DNA of 50,968 bases from Cyanobacteria bacterium RM1_2_2 (lineage in GTDB: Bacteria; Cyanobacteriota; Cyanobacteriia; Elainellales; Elainellaceae), in the NCBI GenBank assembly GCA_012033495.1, contig JAAUQT010000012.1:1-50968 (forward strand), written 5' to 3'. The notes under the pieces are model-generated. The model was not told the origin of the DNA, did no database searches, and saw only the letters and a program-made list of their open reading frames with translations. Positions 37,727 through 46,873 of this stretch are shown here, in pieces (positions within the stretch are counted from its first letter, which is position 1; every line of letters begins with the position of its first letter). The translations under genes and the position numbers were made by a program.

Positions 37727-38869
37727 CTACAATTCCTCTAATAGCTGTTTTACCACCTTGCCTGATGTATCCCAGTTCAAGCGCGATTGATATTCATGAA
37801 AGGCTGAAACAGCTAATTTCTTATAGTCTGAATAGTTAGTAAATAAGTTGCTAATGTAGCTACAGTATTGTTCAATTTCTGCATCAGGATTGAACAATTG
37901 ACCGTTGATATTATCTCGAATGGCAGATGGAATCCCGCCTACATTGGTGGCAATGGAAGGCACTCCAAAGGAGCTTGCTTCACTGAAAACAATGCCAAAA
38001 CATTCTGCTTGTGATGGCAAAATCAAAAAATGAGATTCAGCAAGCAGTTTGCTAAGTTTCTCCTGACCTTCTATCGTAGACTTACTTACAAAACCAAGGG
38101 GTTTAAGATAGTTAGGCAAAGGCTCATCTAATATAGGCTGACAGCCAACAATGGTCAGTTCTGTCTCTAATCCCGATAGGTTTAAAGCTTTGGCAACCTT
38201 AAAGGCAATATCACCACCCTTGCGAAACCAATCAACTCCCAGAAAAAGGAGTTTGCACTTATTCTGGGGTCTTGAGTCAACAAGTACCTTAATCTCATCG
38301 ACAGTGAGCTTGTTGTCAAGATTGGCTCCGAACGGCACTACCTTGATTTTAGAAGGATCGACATTATAATTTTCAATTGCAGTTTTAGCAGCCCATTCTG
38401 ATGCATAAATTCCTAAGCTACACTTTTGCAATATCAAATTTTCCATGTAATGACCATCATGAATAGTTGTAGAGCATAGATTATAGTATTGAGGATAAAA
38501 GTTTAATAAACCTGCAAAGCTGGCATCTGCCCAAAAGACAATCGGTTGGCGGCATTCAAGATAAGTCACAGGTCGATGAGTAACGCTGAGAACGATATCT
38601 ACCTGAGTCTGGTTAAGCTTTGTTTGAATTTGGTTAGCATAGCTTTTCAAGCGTAAGGGTTCTGGATCTTTTAGATATTTCTTCCGACCTAATGCATGAT
38701 AATACCGCTTTAGTTTACATACAGCTTTGATAGCTGATTGATCGACTAGCGGCCCGATGTGCTCCATAGGAACCATCTGGTTATGCAGAGATTGTCGAAT
38801 GTAGTAAGGTAATCCTGACCAAGGGCGGACATTTAGCGGATCACAGGCTGTAACATAAGCCAATTTCAT
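37727..38869 (-). CDS. Glycosyltransferase, GT4 family
   Basis: 380 residues starting MKLAYVTACDPLNVRPWSGL; a longer upstream frame lacks support. The donor half has NKCKLLFLGVDWFRKGGDIA and the E-x7-E element QAECFGIVFSEASSFGVPSI followed by NVGGIPSAI. The distinctive N-terminal WSGLPYYIRQSL is found in some exopolysaccharide GT4 enzymes. It lies between two sulfotransferases on the same strand. Confidence 0.86.
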   Translation of the reverse strand: MKLAYVTACDPLNVRPWSGLPYYIRQSLHNQMVPMEHIGPLVDQSAIKAVCKLKRYYHALGRKKYLKDPEPLRLKSYANQIQTKLNQTQVDIVLSVTHRPVTYLECRQPIVFWADASFAGLLNFYPQYYNLCSTTIHDGHYMENLILQKCSLGIYASEWAAKTAIENYNVDPSKIKVVPFGANLDNKLTVDEIKVLVDSRPQNKCKLLFLGVDWFRKGGDIAFKVAKALNLSGLETELTIVGCQPILDEPLPNYLKPLGFVSKSTIEGQEKLSKLLAESHFLILPSQAECFGIVFSEASSFGVPSIATNVGGIPSAIRDNINGQLFNPDAEIEQYCSYISNLFTNYSDYKKLAVSAFHEYQSRLNWDTSGKVVKQLLEEL

Positions 38870-38979
38870 AGTCTTCTCCGGCTTGAAAATTAGATAGGAA
38901 TCGATGCTGTAATGAGCTTTTACTTTCGCCAAACAAAACAATAAACTGTGCTTGTCAAGCTGCGGTTTCTCAAACCTAA

Positions 38980-39866
38980 CTACTCAAATTCATAAGCAAA
39001 GATTTCAATATCTTCTTTGTAACGTTGTCGAACTAAATCAATTAATTCAGGTGTATAGAACTGCTGATACTTTGGCAGACCATGAGGGAGTTTTCTTAAA
39101 TCCTGAGAGGAAAAATCTGCAAAGATTTGACTGCAACTAGAAGTCGAATCATATTTTGTTCTATTAAGTTTGGGCAACTCCAAGGGTAACTCCAGCTTTT
39201 CTTTGATGTAGTTGAGGTCGGAATTTAAAGTTTCCTGCTTGCCAATAAAATCATACTGAATACTGCCCAAAAAGAGGCTTTGAGGCGTGCAGTGCAAATT
39301 CAAATCCTCATCTTTTGTTGGGAGGATATAGTCAACTAGAAATTGTCTAAAGGTTATAGAATCTTTATGAGGTTCGTAATTTTCTGCTCCGTGAAATAAG
39401 CGCGTGAGTCTTTTTGAAAAGTCTGTTGGTTCACCATTGGGCAGCAGAGTAACGAAAAAATTAGCATAGGTTGACACTAACTTCTCCCAAGGATTACGAA
39501 CGATCACAAACTTGAAATAATCACTGTTAAGAAACTGTTTTGCTTCTGAATACGGGTAACTAGCTAAACTATAATTTAGCTCCATGTAAATGCGAATATT
39601 TAATCGCCCACCTTTTAGCAATTCTTCCTTTCGGCTAGAATTACTCAGTGCTAGAAGCGCTGCCATCATGCTGCTTGAAGCAACCTTATAGACTGGACAG
39701 TAATGAATCGATAGTCATGATTGACAATTAATCTCTTTTCTACCCAGTTATCTTTTTGCCAGTCATTCTTCACTTTGACCTTAATTCGCCTTAAAAGCGT
39801 AGAAGGTTCAACTAAAGGTAACAACTTAACCTTGTTGATAGTTTTATCGAGAAGTAAGCTTGACAT
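38980..39866 (-). CDS. Sulfotransferase (ST-2), Sulfotransfer_2 type, frameshifted
   Basis: Read as one gene, about 295 residues. The upstream frame (from MSSLLLDKTINKVK) ends RLIVNHDYRFITVQSIR; the downstream frame holds the rest. One added base near 39703-39709 joins them as DYRFHYCPVYKVASSSMMAA, which is the 5' PAPS loop, so the break falls exactly in the active-site loop. The 3' site is FKFVIVRNPWEKLVSTYANF. The C-terminus resembles ST-4 (RYKEDIEIFAYEFE against DHFREDIESFGYQ). TAGGAG is nine bases before the chosen ATG. As written the gene would be inactive; a missing base in the consensus is the simpler view. Confidence 0.75.
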
Positions 39867-39892
39867 TTGACTCATCTCCTATCTCAAAGCAA

Positions 39893-41723
39893 CTAAATAT
39901 TAGAGCGTGTCGCGCTATCTAAAACAACTTCTCGGTAACTGCCCGATTTAGCAATTCGTCCTTGCTCTAACATATAAACCCGGTCGCAATCTTCAACTGT
40001 TGAAAGACGATGAGCAATAATAATCAACGTCTTTGAGCCTGATAATGATTGAATTGCATCACTGACCAACTGCTCTGTTTCATTGTCTAAGGCTGCTGTC
40101 GCCTCATCTAATACCAACACTTCCCGTTCATGGTAAATGGCACGAGCAATCCCAATGCGCTGACGTTGTCCTCCTGAAAGCTTCACCCCTCGTTCGCCTA
40201 CTTTTGTTTTAATTCCTTCGGGCAACTGCTGAATCAATTCTGAAAGTTGAGCAACTTCAATTGCTTTTTGTAAGCGCTCTGGATTGATGAATTCATCGGG
40301 GACACCAAAAGCAATATTTCGTTCAACGGTGTCATCCGTCAGGAAGATAGATTGGGGAATATAGCCAACCAGGTTCTGCCAGGAGCGTAAATTCTCATAA
40401 ATTGAAATACCATCCACCTGAATATCTCCATGCTGTGGATCTAGAAGTCCTAGCAAAATATCTACTAACGTTGTCTTACCTGCTCCAGATTTGCCAATTA
40501 AAGCAATTGACTCTCCTTTCTGAATGGTTAGAGAAATGCCCTTAATTACATCAGTTGTTGCGTTGGGATAGTGGTATCTCACATTCATCAGTTGAATGCG
40601 TTTAGCAAAATCGAGTGTTGGAGTCGCCTCAGATTTTTGTCCAATAGAAGCTGGACTAATGGAATGAAGGGCGGTTATTTTTAGCAGTGTTAGTTTGAAT
40701 CAAGCCTTCCAATGTTTTGAGGTCGGCATAGATTGCATCCACACTGTAGCTAGAATTCCTGATAGAACTGGCTGCATTGATGAATTGGTTTGCTGATGGA
40801 ATAAGGCGCAGCGAGGCTGTCACAAACACTGCAAGAACAGCGCTCAGATCCTGAGATTCTTGCATGGCAGTAATGGATAAAGTGCAGACAAAACCAACGA
40901 CGACAATAATCAATCCATTTTGAATAATAACTGGAAAGATAATTTTTGAAGTGCGAAATAAAGTGACTGCCTTTTTCCACTTTTCTCCGTGATAGTCAAG
41001 CTGTTTCTCGAAGTACGATTCGCAGCCAATCACGCGAGTCTCCTTAAGCCCACCCATACTATGATTGATCACTTTGATCATTGCTTTATCAGACTCAGTT
41101 CTAATCCGTCCCCACTTCCTGATTCGCTTCCCAAACCCTTCAAAAACCACGATGGTCAGTAATAAGATACTGAGAATCATCACTAGGAGAAGTAAGCTCG
41201 TTTTCGCTAGCAATGATAGGATGAAAAGGATAATAATAGTGTTAACAGAAGCTGTTAGCAGAGGAATAAGATATTCTGTTGTAAAAGTGCTTGTTTCAAT
41301 GATGATATTCTGGGTAATGCTAGCGGAATTTCGCTCGAGGAAAAATGTGTAGGGAGTCCTCAGATATGCACTCATCATCCTGGAAACTAACTTCTTCTTC
41401 TGAGTAAAGCCGATTCTGAAGAGATAGGCATTCGTTAAAACGTATGCAACTGATTTGATTGCAAAGATGAAAACAATAGACAGCCCCAGAATTAGAACTA
41501 ATTGATTATTGGACTGTAGATCGAATTGAATGTAAATCCAGTTGAGAAAAGGAATCTCGCGGATTTGATCAGGGTTGGAAGATAAATTGAGGAATGGGCC
41601 AATTAAGCCGATTCCAAATGATTCTAGGATAGACGTTAGAATCGCCATCAAAAATAGTAGAAAGAGGCTCTGCTTTGTACCTGTGTAAATATACAGAAAC
41701 TTTGCAAGTCGCTTCATCTTCAT
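39893..41723 (-). CDS. ABC exporter, PglK-like lipid-linked oligosaccharide flippase, frameshifted
   Basis: Type IV ABC exporter (half-transporter). The membrane half starts MKMKRLAKFLYIYTGTKQSL with SILESFGIGLIGPFLNL, recalling the PglK flippase of lipid-linked oligosaccharide, and has six helices. The ATPase half has Walker A GKSGAGKTTLVDILL, signature [15 protein letters not shown], Walker B EVLVLDEATAALD and the switch IIIAHRLSTVEDCDRVY. The two halves are out of frame. The break lies in the linker near 40645-40680. The second frame reads SISPASIGQKSEATPTLD and then FAKRIQLMNVRYHYP, so the start Met seen at 40588 is internal to the ATPase domain. The sign here is one extra base or two missing ones. 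Confidence 0.78.
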
Positions 41724-41762
41724 CCAGTTCTTCTCCCTGTCAGACTTTACTCAAAAAACTGC

Positions 41763-42653
41763 CTACTTCAACCACTTCGATAAATCTCTTTGGATTAATT
41801 CCTCTAGTTTTAAGATATCGTCTCGATAAGCTTCAGTAAGCTGTGCTCGAATTTCGCTTGGTAAAGTTGGTTTGTCTTGTAGATTCCAAGCTTTAACTTT
41901 ACGAGCAATTTGCTTGCGTAAATCAGTTGGGAATAAAGGCTTTAACGCTGTTTTGATTGGATTACGTTTGAATAAATTATACAAAAGGCGATTCTTCGGA
42001 ACTCCTGATACATTCATACGAGTTAAATCAGGCTCAAACGTGTCATCCACTTCCAAAAAGCGGCAGATATTCTGAGTGATTGCTGTTGAATTAGAATTCA
42101 GATCTTCATACAGATAAACCCTAATTTGTTCAGGGTCAAAAACATCAAAATACTGCTTGAGTTGAGCGTAATAATAGCCCGCTTTTCGATAGTGCCATAG
42201 ATGTGCCCAATTATTCCGAATTCGCTCTTCTTCTGCTTGTAAACCCTCTACAAAAGAGAGCGGCTCATACCCTTCTCGAATCAGGTGAGTGTAGCAAGAA
42301 AAAGCTCGATCAACTGGATTACGCAAAACAGCAATTAATTTAGCTTGAGGAACATAGTGTTTGATGCGCTCAACTGCTTTTGGACTGTAAAGGTAGAGCG
42401 GCGAAGTTTCACCAATGGCAATTTCATCAGTTACGTTTTGAAAGAGTTTTTGATACGCTTCTAGTCTGGTAATCGAAGTACGGTTAATGTCTTGATCGGG
42501 ATTGCGGAAATTCAATGTCTCCCCTTCAAGTGCAAAGAACCTTGGTTCTTTTACTGAACTCATATAAACCTGAGGATGCTGACTCAAATAGTAATGAAGC
42601 GAAGTAGTTCCCGCTTTTGCTGCCCCAATAATTAGGAAGTTTGGCATTACCAT
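41763..42653 (-). CDS. Sulfotransferase (ST-1), Sulfotransfer_1 type
   Basis: 296 residues. 5' PAPS loop PNFLIIGAAKAGTTSLHYYL, then VKEPRFFALEG, and 3' site AKLIAVLRNPVDRAFSCYTH. A paralogue of ST-3. Ends ELIQRDLSKWLK, close to DLIQKDLSSWL in ST-3. It sits directly after cysC in transcription order, so PAPS made upstream could be used by it and the four other sulfotransferases. Cytoplasmic; acceptor unknown, most likely a carbohydrate. Confidence 0.88.
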   Translation of the reverse strand: MVMPNFLIIGAAKAGTTSLHYYLSQHPQVYMSSVKEPRFFALEGETLNFRNPDQDINRTSITRLEAYQKLFQNVTDEIAIGETSPLYLYSPKAVERIKHYVPQAKLIAVLRNPVDRAFSCYTHLIREGYEPLSFVEGLQAEEERIRNNWAHLWHYRKAGYYYAQLKQYFDVFDPEQIRVYLYEDLNSNSTAITQNICRFLEVDDTFEPDLTRMNVSGVPKNRLLYNLFKRNPIKTALKPLFPTDLRKQIARKVKAWNLQDKPTLPSEIRAQLTEAYRDDILKLEELIQRDLSKWLK

Positions 42654-42772
42654 TTTGTAATCTCCTTGCCACTAAGAATTCCCAGCTAATAACCCTGAAC
42701 ACAGTCTGAAAAGATGCGATGAGAGAGGCTTCTAGTATCTGCATTTCTGCTTCTGCTAGAAGCCTCTTTTAA

Positions 42773-43327
42773 CTAAGCAATCTCTGCCAATGAATTGGTT
42801 GGCAAATAGCCCAGTTCTTGCAAGGTTCTGAATACTTTGTCCACGCTTTCGTCTCGCGTCTCTAGATCCGTTCGACACTCTACCTCAGGGTTTGTTGGTG
42901 GTTCGTAGGGATCAGAAACGCCTGTGAAGTTTTTGATCTCACCAGTTCTTGCCTTTTTGTAGAGTCCTTTCACATCCCGCTCTTCGCAAACATTCAGGGG
43001 CGCGTTCACAAACACTTCCACAAAATTGCCGATTTTCTGTCGCACCTCTTCTCGAATCGCTCGATACGGAGAGATTGCCGAAACAAGGACAATGACACCA
43101 TTGCGGGTCAACAATTGAGAGACAAATCCAATACGTCTAATGTTCTCATCTCTGTCTTCTTTGCTAAAGCCTAGCCCTTTCGTCAGGTTCTCCCGAATAA
43201 TGTCCCCGTCTAAGATCTCAATTTTGCATCCTTGAGAACGGAGCTTCTCTTCAACAGCGCGAGTAATGGTTGTTTTACCTGCTCCGCTTAAACCCGTAAA
43301 CCAGACTGTTACACCACGTTGTTGCAT
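42773..43327 (-). CDS. cysC: Adenylyl-sulfate kinase (APS kinase)
   Basis: Phosphorylates APS to PAPS, the sulfate donor for sulfotransferases and for PAPS reductase. Walker A is GLSGAGKTT at residues 12-20; LDGDIIRENLTKGLGFSKED and SAISPYRAIREEVRQ and the family's VCEERDVKGLYKKARTGEIK follow. 184 residues, a normal CysC. Starts 89 bases downstream of sat's end on the same strand, followed by a sulfotransferase 119 bases later. Its position suggests a dedicated PAPS supply to the sulfated glycan genes, though it could also serve assimilation. Confidence 0.95.
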   Translation of the reverse strand: MQQRGVTVWFTGLSGAGKTTITRAVEEKLRSQGCKIEILDGDIIRENLTKGLGFSKEDRDENIRRIGFVSQLLTRNGVIVLVSAISPYRAIREEVRQKIGNFVEVFVNAPLNVCEERDVKGLYKKARTGEIKNFTGVSDPYEPPTNPEVECRTDLETRDESVDKVFRTLQELGYLPTNSLAEIA

Positions 43328-43416
43328 TGTTCCTCAGTTTTTACACTAATGTTTACACGAAGTTGAACGTTGAAATACCAAAAGGGTTGAATCTGCCAAT
43401 GGTTCTAATCGTCGCT

Positions 43417-44595
43417 CTAAACTCCAATCGGAATTTGCATCGCGCGTGCGAGTTCAGCCGCCACCTCAGGGCGAGAAAACTCCGGCGGCGGCAACTCGCC
43501 TCGCCGCAACATCTCCCGCACCTTCGTCCCCGACAAGTGCACCCGCTCCTCAGGCAAACTCGGACTCGTCTTCGTCGTCGCCATCTGCCCTGTCCGCTTG
43601 CAGTAAAACGCGTGCTCGAACATCAACGGCTCGATCCCTAACTCCCCAGGGGCAAAATCAGCAAAAATGTACTGCGCATCATACGTGCCGTAGTAGTCTC
43701 CCACTCCCGCATGGTCTCGCCCCACAATGAAGTGCGTGCAGCCATAGTTCTTGCGCAACAAGGCATGGAAAATCGCTTCCCTGGGGCCGGCATAGCGCAT
43801 CGCGGCGGGGTTAATCGCCAGAATCACTCGGTCTTGCGGGTAGTAGTGCTCCAGCAAGATCTCGTAGCAGCGCATCCGCACATCAGCCGGAATGTCATCG
43901 CTCTTGGTGGCGCCAACGAGGGGATGCAGAAACAGTCCGTCCACGGTTTCAAGCGCACACTTCTGGATGTATTCGTGAGCCCGGTGGATGGGGTTGCGAG
44001 TTTGGAAGCCCACGATTGTTTTCCAGCCTTTTTCGCGGAACAGGGCACGCGACTCGGCTGGGTCGATTTGGTAGGTGGGGAAAAGCGGGTGAGGGTGGCG
44101 TTGCAGCAGCCAGATGTCGCCGGCGAGGTTGATGTCCCCTTGGCTGTAGACGACCTTGACCCCAGGATGCTTTTCTTCGTTGGTGCGGTAGACGTGGAGG
44201 GCTTCGTGGAGCTTGTCGTAGGGATACTTTTCGCTCAGGTGGAGGACGGCGACAAAGCGACCGGTGGGGTCATCGAGGCGCACGAGTTGGTTGAGGGGGA
44301 GGGGGTCAGCGAGGTCGGCAGGGACGGAGAGGGTGACAGGAACCGCCCAGGGCAGACCGTTGGCGAGGTGCATGTGGTTGACGACGCCATCGTAGTCGGC
44401 TTTGCCGAGGAAGCCGGTGAGGGGACTAAAGCCACCGATGGCGATCAGTTCGAGGTCAGAGCAGGCGCGTTCATCCAGGGTGAGGCGCGGCAGGTGGGGG
44501 GCTTGATCAAGATATTCTGCCTGCTGTTGGGGGCTGCAAACGCGGTTGATCAATGTTCCGCCGTGGGGGGCAATGCTGTCTGGATGATGGCTCAT
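43417..44595 (-). CDS. sat: Sulfate adenylyltransferase (ATP sulfurylase)
   Basis: Makes APS from ATP and sulfate, first step of sulfate activation. 392 residues, homomeric Sat type. The nucleotide-binding [15 protein letters not shown] is near residue 197 and GRDHAGVG near 290; the C-terminal [20 protein letters not shown] is also conserved. The gene is markedly richer in G+C than what follows it: 41 of 60 bases in 44281-44340 against 18 of 60 in 41221-41280 inside the exporter. With cysC it supplies PAPS. It could be either a native, highly expressed gene joined by an AT-rich incoming block, or itself transferred. A large antisense frame in it is only a shadow of the high G+C. Confidence 0.95.
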   Translation of the reverse strand: MSHHPDSIAPHGGTLINRVCSPQQQAEYLDQAPHLPRLTLDERACSDLELIAIGGFSPLTGFLGKADYDGVVNHMHLANGLPWAVPVTLSVPADLADPLPLNQLVRLDDPTGRFVAVLHLSEKYPYDKLHEALHVYRTNEEKHPGVKVVYSQGDINLAGDIWLLQRHPHPLFPTYQIDPAESRALFREKGWKTIVGFQTRNPIHRAHEYIQKCALETVDGLFLHPLVGATKSDDIPADVRMRCYEILLEHYYPQDRVILAINPAAMRYAGPREAIFHALLRKNYGCTHFIVGRDHAGVGDYYGTYDAQYIFADFAPGELGIEPLMFEHAFYCKRTGQMATTKTSPSLPEERVHLSGTKVREMLRRGELPPPEFSRPEVAAELARAMQIPIGV

Positions 44596-44705
44596 AAGTG
44601 GATTAGTTTTTGTGTTTTTTCGCTTCGATCAAACAGCCTCATCCTACCAGAAGCCGTTTTATTTTACTGAAGCTGAATTGAGCCAAGCCAAAAAAACACG
44701 AAAAA

Positions 44706-45809
44706 TTAATCGGTTGTTAAATCGTTGGTTAAATCGCTGGTGACAGGATTGCGTTTTTGACTCTGGTTCTCGATAATGCCGCCGCCTAACAGCAAATCGC
44801 CGTGATACCAAACGGCGGCTTGTCCAGGCGTAATGCTGAACTGCGGCTCATCGAAAACAATCTTAACGCGATCGCTTCTAGCGGAATTACCGTTGCCCCA
44901 GTTGGCTGCGAACGATAGCGAATTTGCACCTCGACCGGAATGGGAGCCGCCGGAGCCGCGATCGAAACCCAATTCACCCGCTGCACCACAAATTCAGTGG
45001 TTTGTGCTGCTTCCCGGTCGCCAACAATCACCTGATTTTTGCCTGCGTCGATGCCAATTACGTAAAGCGGGCGATCGGCAGCGATGCCGATTCCTTTGCG
45101 TTGACCGATGGTGTAATTGTGGATGCCATCATGCTGTCCCAGAATCCGCCCCGTCGGATCGACAATATCGCCCTTTTGGGGAGCCAAATACTTTTCCAGG
45201 AAGCTGCGCATTGAGCCGTGCGCTTCAATCAGGCAAAGATCTTGGCTTTCAGGCTTTTCGGCAGTGTGTAGCCCGAATTCGGCCGCCATGCGTCGGGTTT
45301 CTGCTTTGGTTTGCTCACCCAACGGAAACACCGTATGCGCCAGGATATCTTGACTCAGATCGTATAGAAAATAAGTTTGATCTTTGCTAGGGTCAACAGC
45401 GCGGCGCAGTTCGTAGCGTCCGGTCGTTGGATTTTGACTAACGCGGGCATAGTGACCTGTGGCAATTCGCTCAACGCCCAACTCGGTGCGGGCATACTCC
45501 AGCATTGGGCCAAACTTCACGGCTTTGTTGCACTGCGAGCAAGGCAGCGGCGTAATGCCTGCCCCATAACCACTGACCAAATAATCAACAATATTTTTTT
45601 CAAACACTTCGCGGGTGTCTACAATGTGGTGCGGCACACCCAATTCTTCGCAAAGACGAGCGGCATCGAGCATCCCATCCGAGCAGCACTGCCCCTTCCC
45701 TTCATCAGCCAAGGGTAAGCCCAACCACTTCATAGCCCTGACGATGCAAGGCGGCGGCTGCCACTGAGCTATCAACTCCACCAGAAAGCCCGACGACGAC
45801 TTTGTTCAT
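44706..45809 (-). CDS. mnmA: tRNA 2-thiouridine(34) synthase MnmA, three frame breaks
   Basis: Thiolates U34 of tRNA-Lys, Glu and Gln. True N-terminus [20 protein letters not shown] (PP-loop SGGVDSS) from the ATG at 45809. Then the frame breaks twice within about 16 bases (T lost in the TT pair at 45696-45697, A lost in the AA pair at 45711-45712 on the plus strand); two added bases give [16 protein letters not shown]. The catalytic Cys (in GKGQCCSDG, and PLPCSQCN) and the second Cys region ([11 protein letters not shown]) are present. A third break near 44875 restores [20 protein letters not shown]. All three have the sign of one missing base. This conserved gene, hit three times, is the clearest sign of consensus error. 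Confidence 0.88.
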
Positions 45810-45981
45810 GTGCCTGAGGCCAAAACTTGCTTTACAAATTGCCTTTTCTAGGCTAGCACCTGAAGCGATGAATGGGGAAACCAGAAAAAATCATTTTCCT
45901 TCTTGAAGTTATGTGCTACTATTAGCGCCATTTGAATGAATTTTTCTCCTGATAACTCTATATGTAGCGGGACTAGGTGCA

Positions 45982-46857
45982 ATGAGCGAGCTGAATCTTC
46001 GATCAAATTTTCTACAGAGAAAGTTAATCTCCCATTCTCTGCGGCTAGGCTGGCTTCCCATATTTCTATGCAGTGGAATAGTAGGGAATGAGTTAGCTGC
46101 GGCAGCTTGGGCAAGACCCCTGCTGAACGACACCAGCCATTTCTTACTGGCGCAACAGGTCGTGGATGGGTTGCCGCCACCGCCACCCAATGCCTCCGGA
46201 CAGGACGCCCTAACCGGACAAAACGCGGCTCAGCAATATCTGGTGGTGGTCAATAGTGACAGCGAGACGCTGTTGGCGCAGGTGCAGCAAATCCAGCCGA
46301 GTGCTTCGTTACAGGAGTATAACGGTCAGCGATTTATTCAGGCCGGCATGTTTAGCGATTCAGCAATTGCTCAACAGCAGGTCAGCAGTTTGGCCGCTTC
46401 CGGCATTGGCGCACAGGTGGTTCCGGTGGTGAGTAGCCCTTCACTGGTGAGCCAAGCGCCAACCGAGATGCCAGGGTATGACGTGAATTCTGAGATGAAT
46501 ACCTTGCCGCCGCCCGAAATGCTGCCCAATACGGCTGTGCCAGCTTCCCCCATGGAAGTCGAGTTTGGTTCGCCGTCAGAGCCTAGCCCTGCCGTGATGC
46601 CGTCAGACCGCGAAGCTCCTGGCAACGCAGGCTCTTATTTTGTAGTGATTCCCGGCAAAGGCAGCGATATCAACGCGATTTCAACCCAAGTTGCTCGCCT
46701 CACCGATGGCATGGGCATTGACGGCATGGTGCAGCCTGGAACTTCGCGCGGCGCTCATGTGCGAGTCGGGCCGTTTAACAGCCGCAGTGCTGCCAACCGC
46801 TGGACGCGCTATTTTCGGGATTTTGGCATGGATGCCAGAGTCAGCTACGGTCGCTGA
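45982..46857 (+). CDS. Exported protein with SPOR-like C-terminal repeats
   Basis: 291 residues. The N-terminus RLGWLPIFLCSGIVGNELAA and the following AAAWAR look like a signal sequence. A Pro-rich linker (VVDGLPPPPPNASGQ) leads to two SPOR-type blocks: AAQQYLVVVNSDSETLLAQV with QRFIQAGMFSDSAIAQQQVS, and SYFVVIPGKGSDINAISTQV with HVRVGPFNSRSAANRWTRYF. SPOR domains bind denuded septal peptidoglycan, so a cell-wall or division role is possible. Divergent to mnmA across 172 bases. Confidence 0.72.
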   Translation: MSELNLRSNFLQRKLISHSLRLGWLPIFLCSGIVGNELAAAAWARPLLNDTSHFLLAQQVVDGLPPPPPNASGQDALTGQNAAQQYLVVVNSDSETLLAQVQQIQPSASLQEYNGQRFIQAGMFSDSAIAQQQVSSLAASGIGAQVVPVVSSPSLVSQAPTEMPGYDVNSEMNTLPPPEMLPNTAVPASPMEVEFGSPSEPSPAVMPSDREAPGNAGSYFVVIPGKGSDINAISTQVARLTDGMGIDGMVQPGTSRGAHVRVGPFNSRSAANRWTRYFRDFGMDARVSYGR

Positions 46858-46873
46858 GCAATGAGATGAACCA

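Noticed and set aside
39666-39875. 69-aa protein as an independent gene
   Set aside because: It is the N-terminal part of ST-2; only one base separates the frames.
43711-44670. 319-aa frame antisense to sat
   Set aside because: Sat is certain on the other strand; the frame is a product of high G+C and third-position bias.
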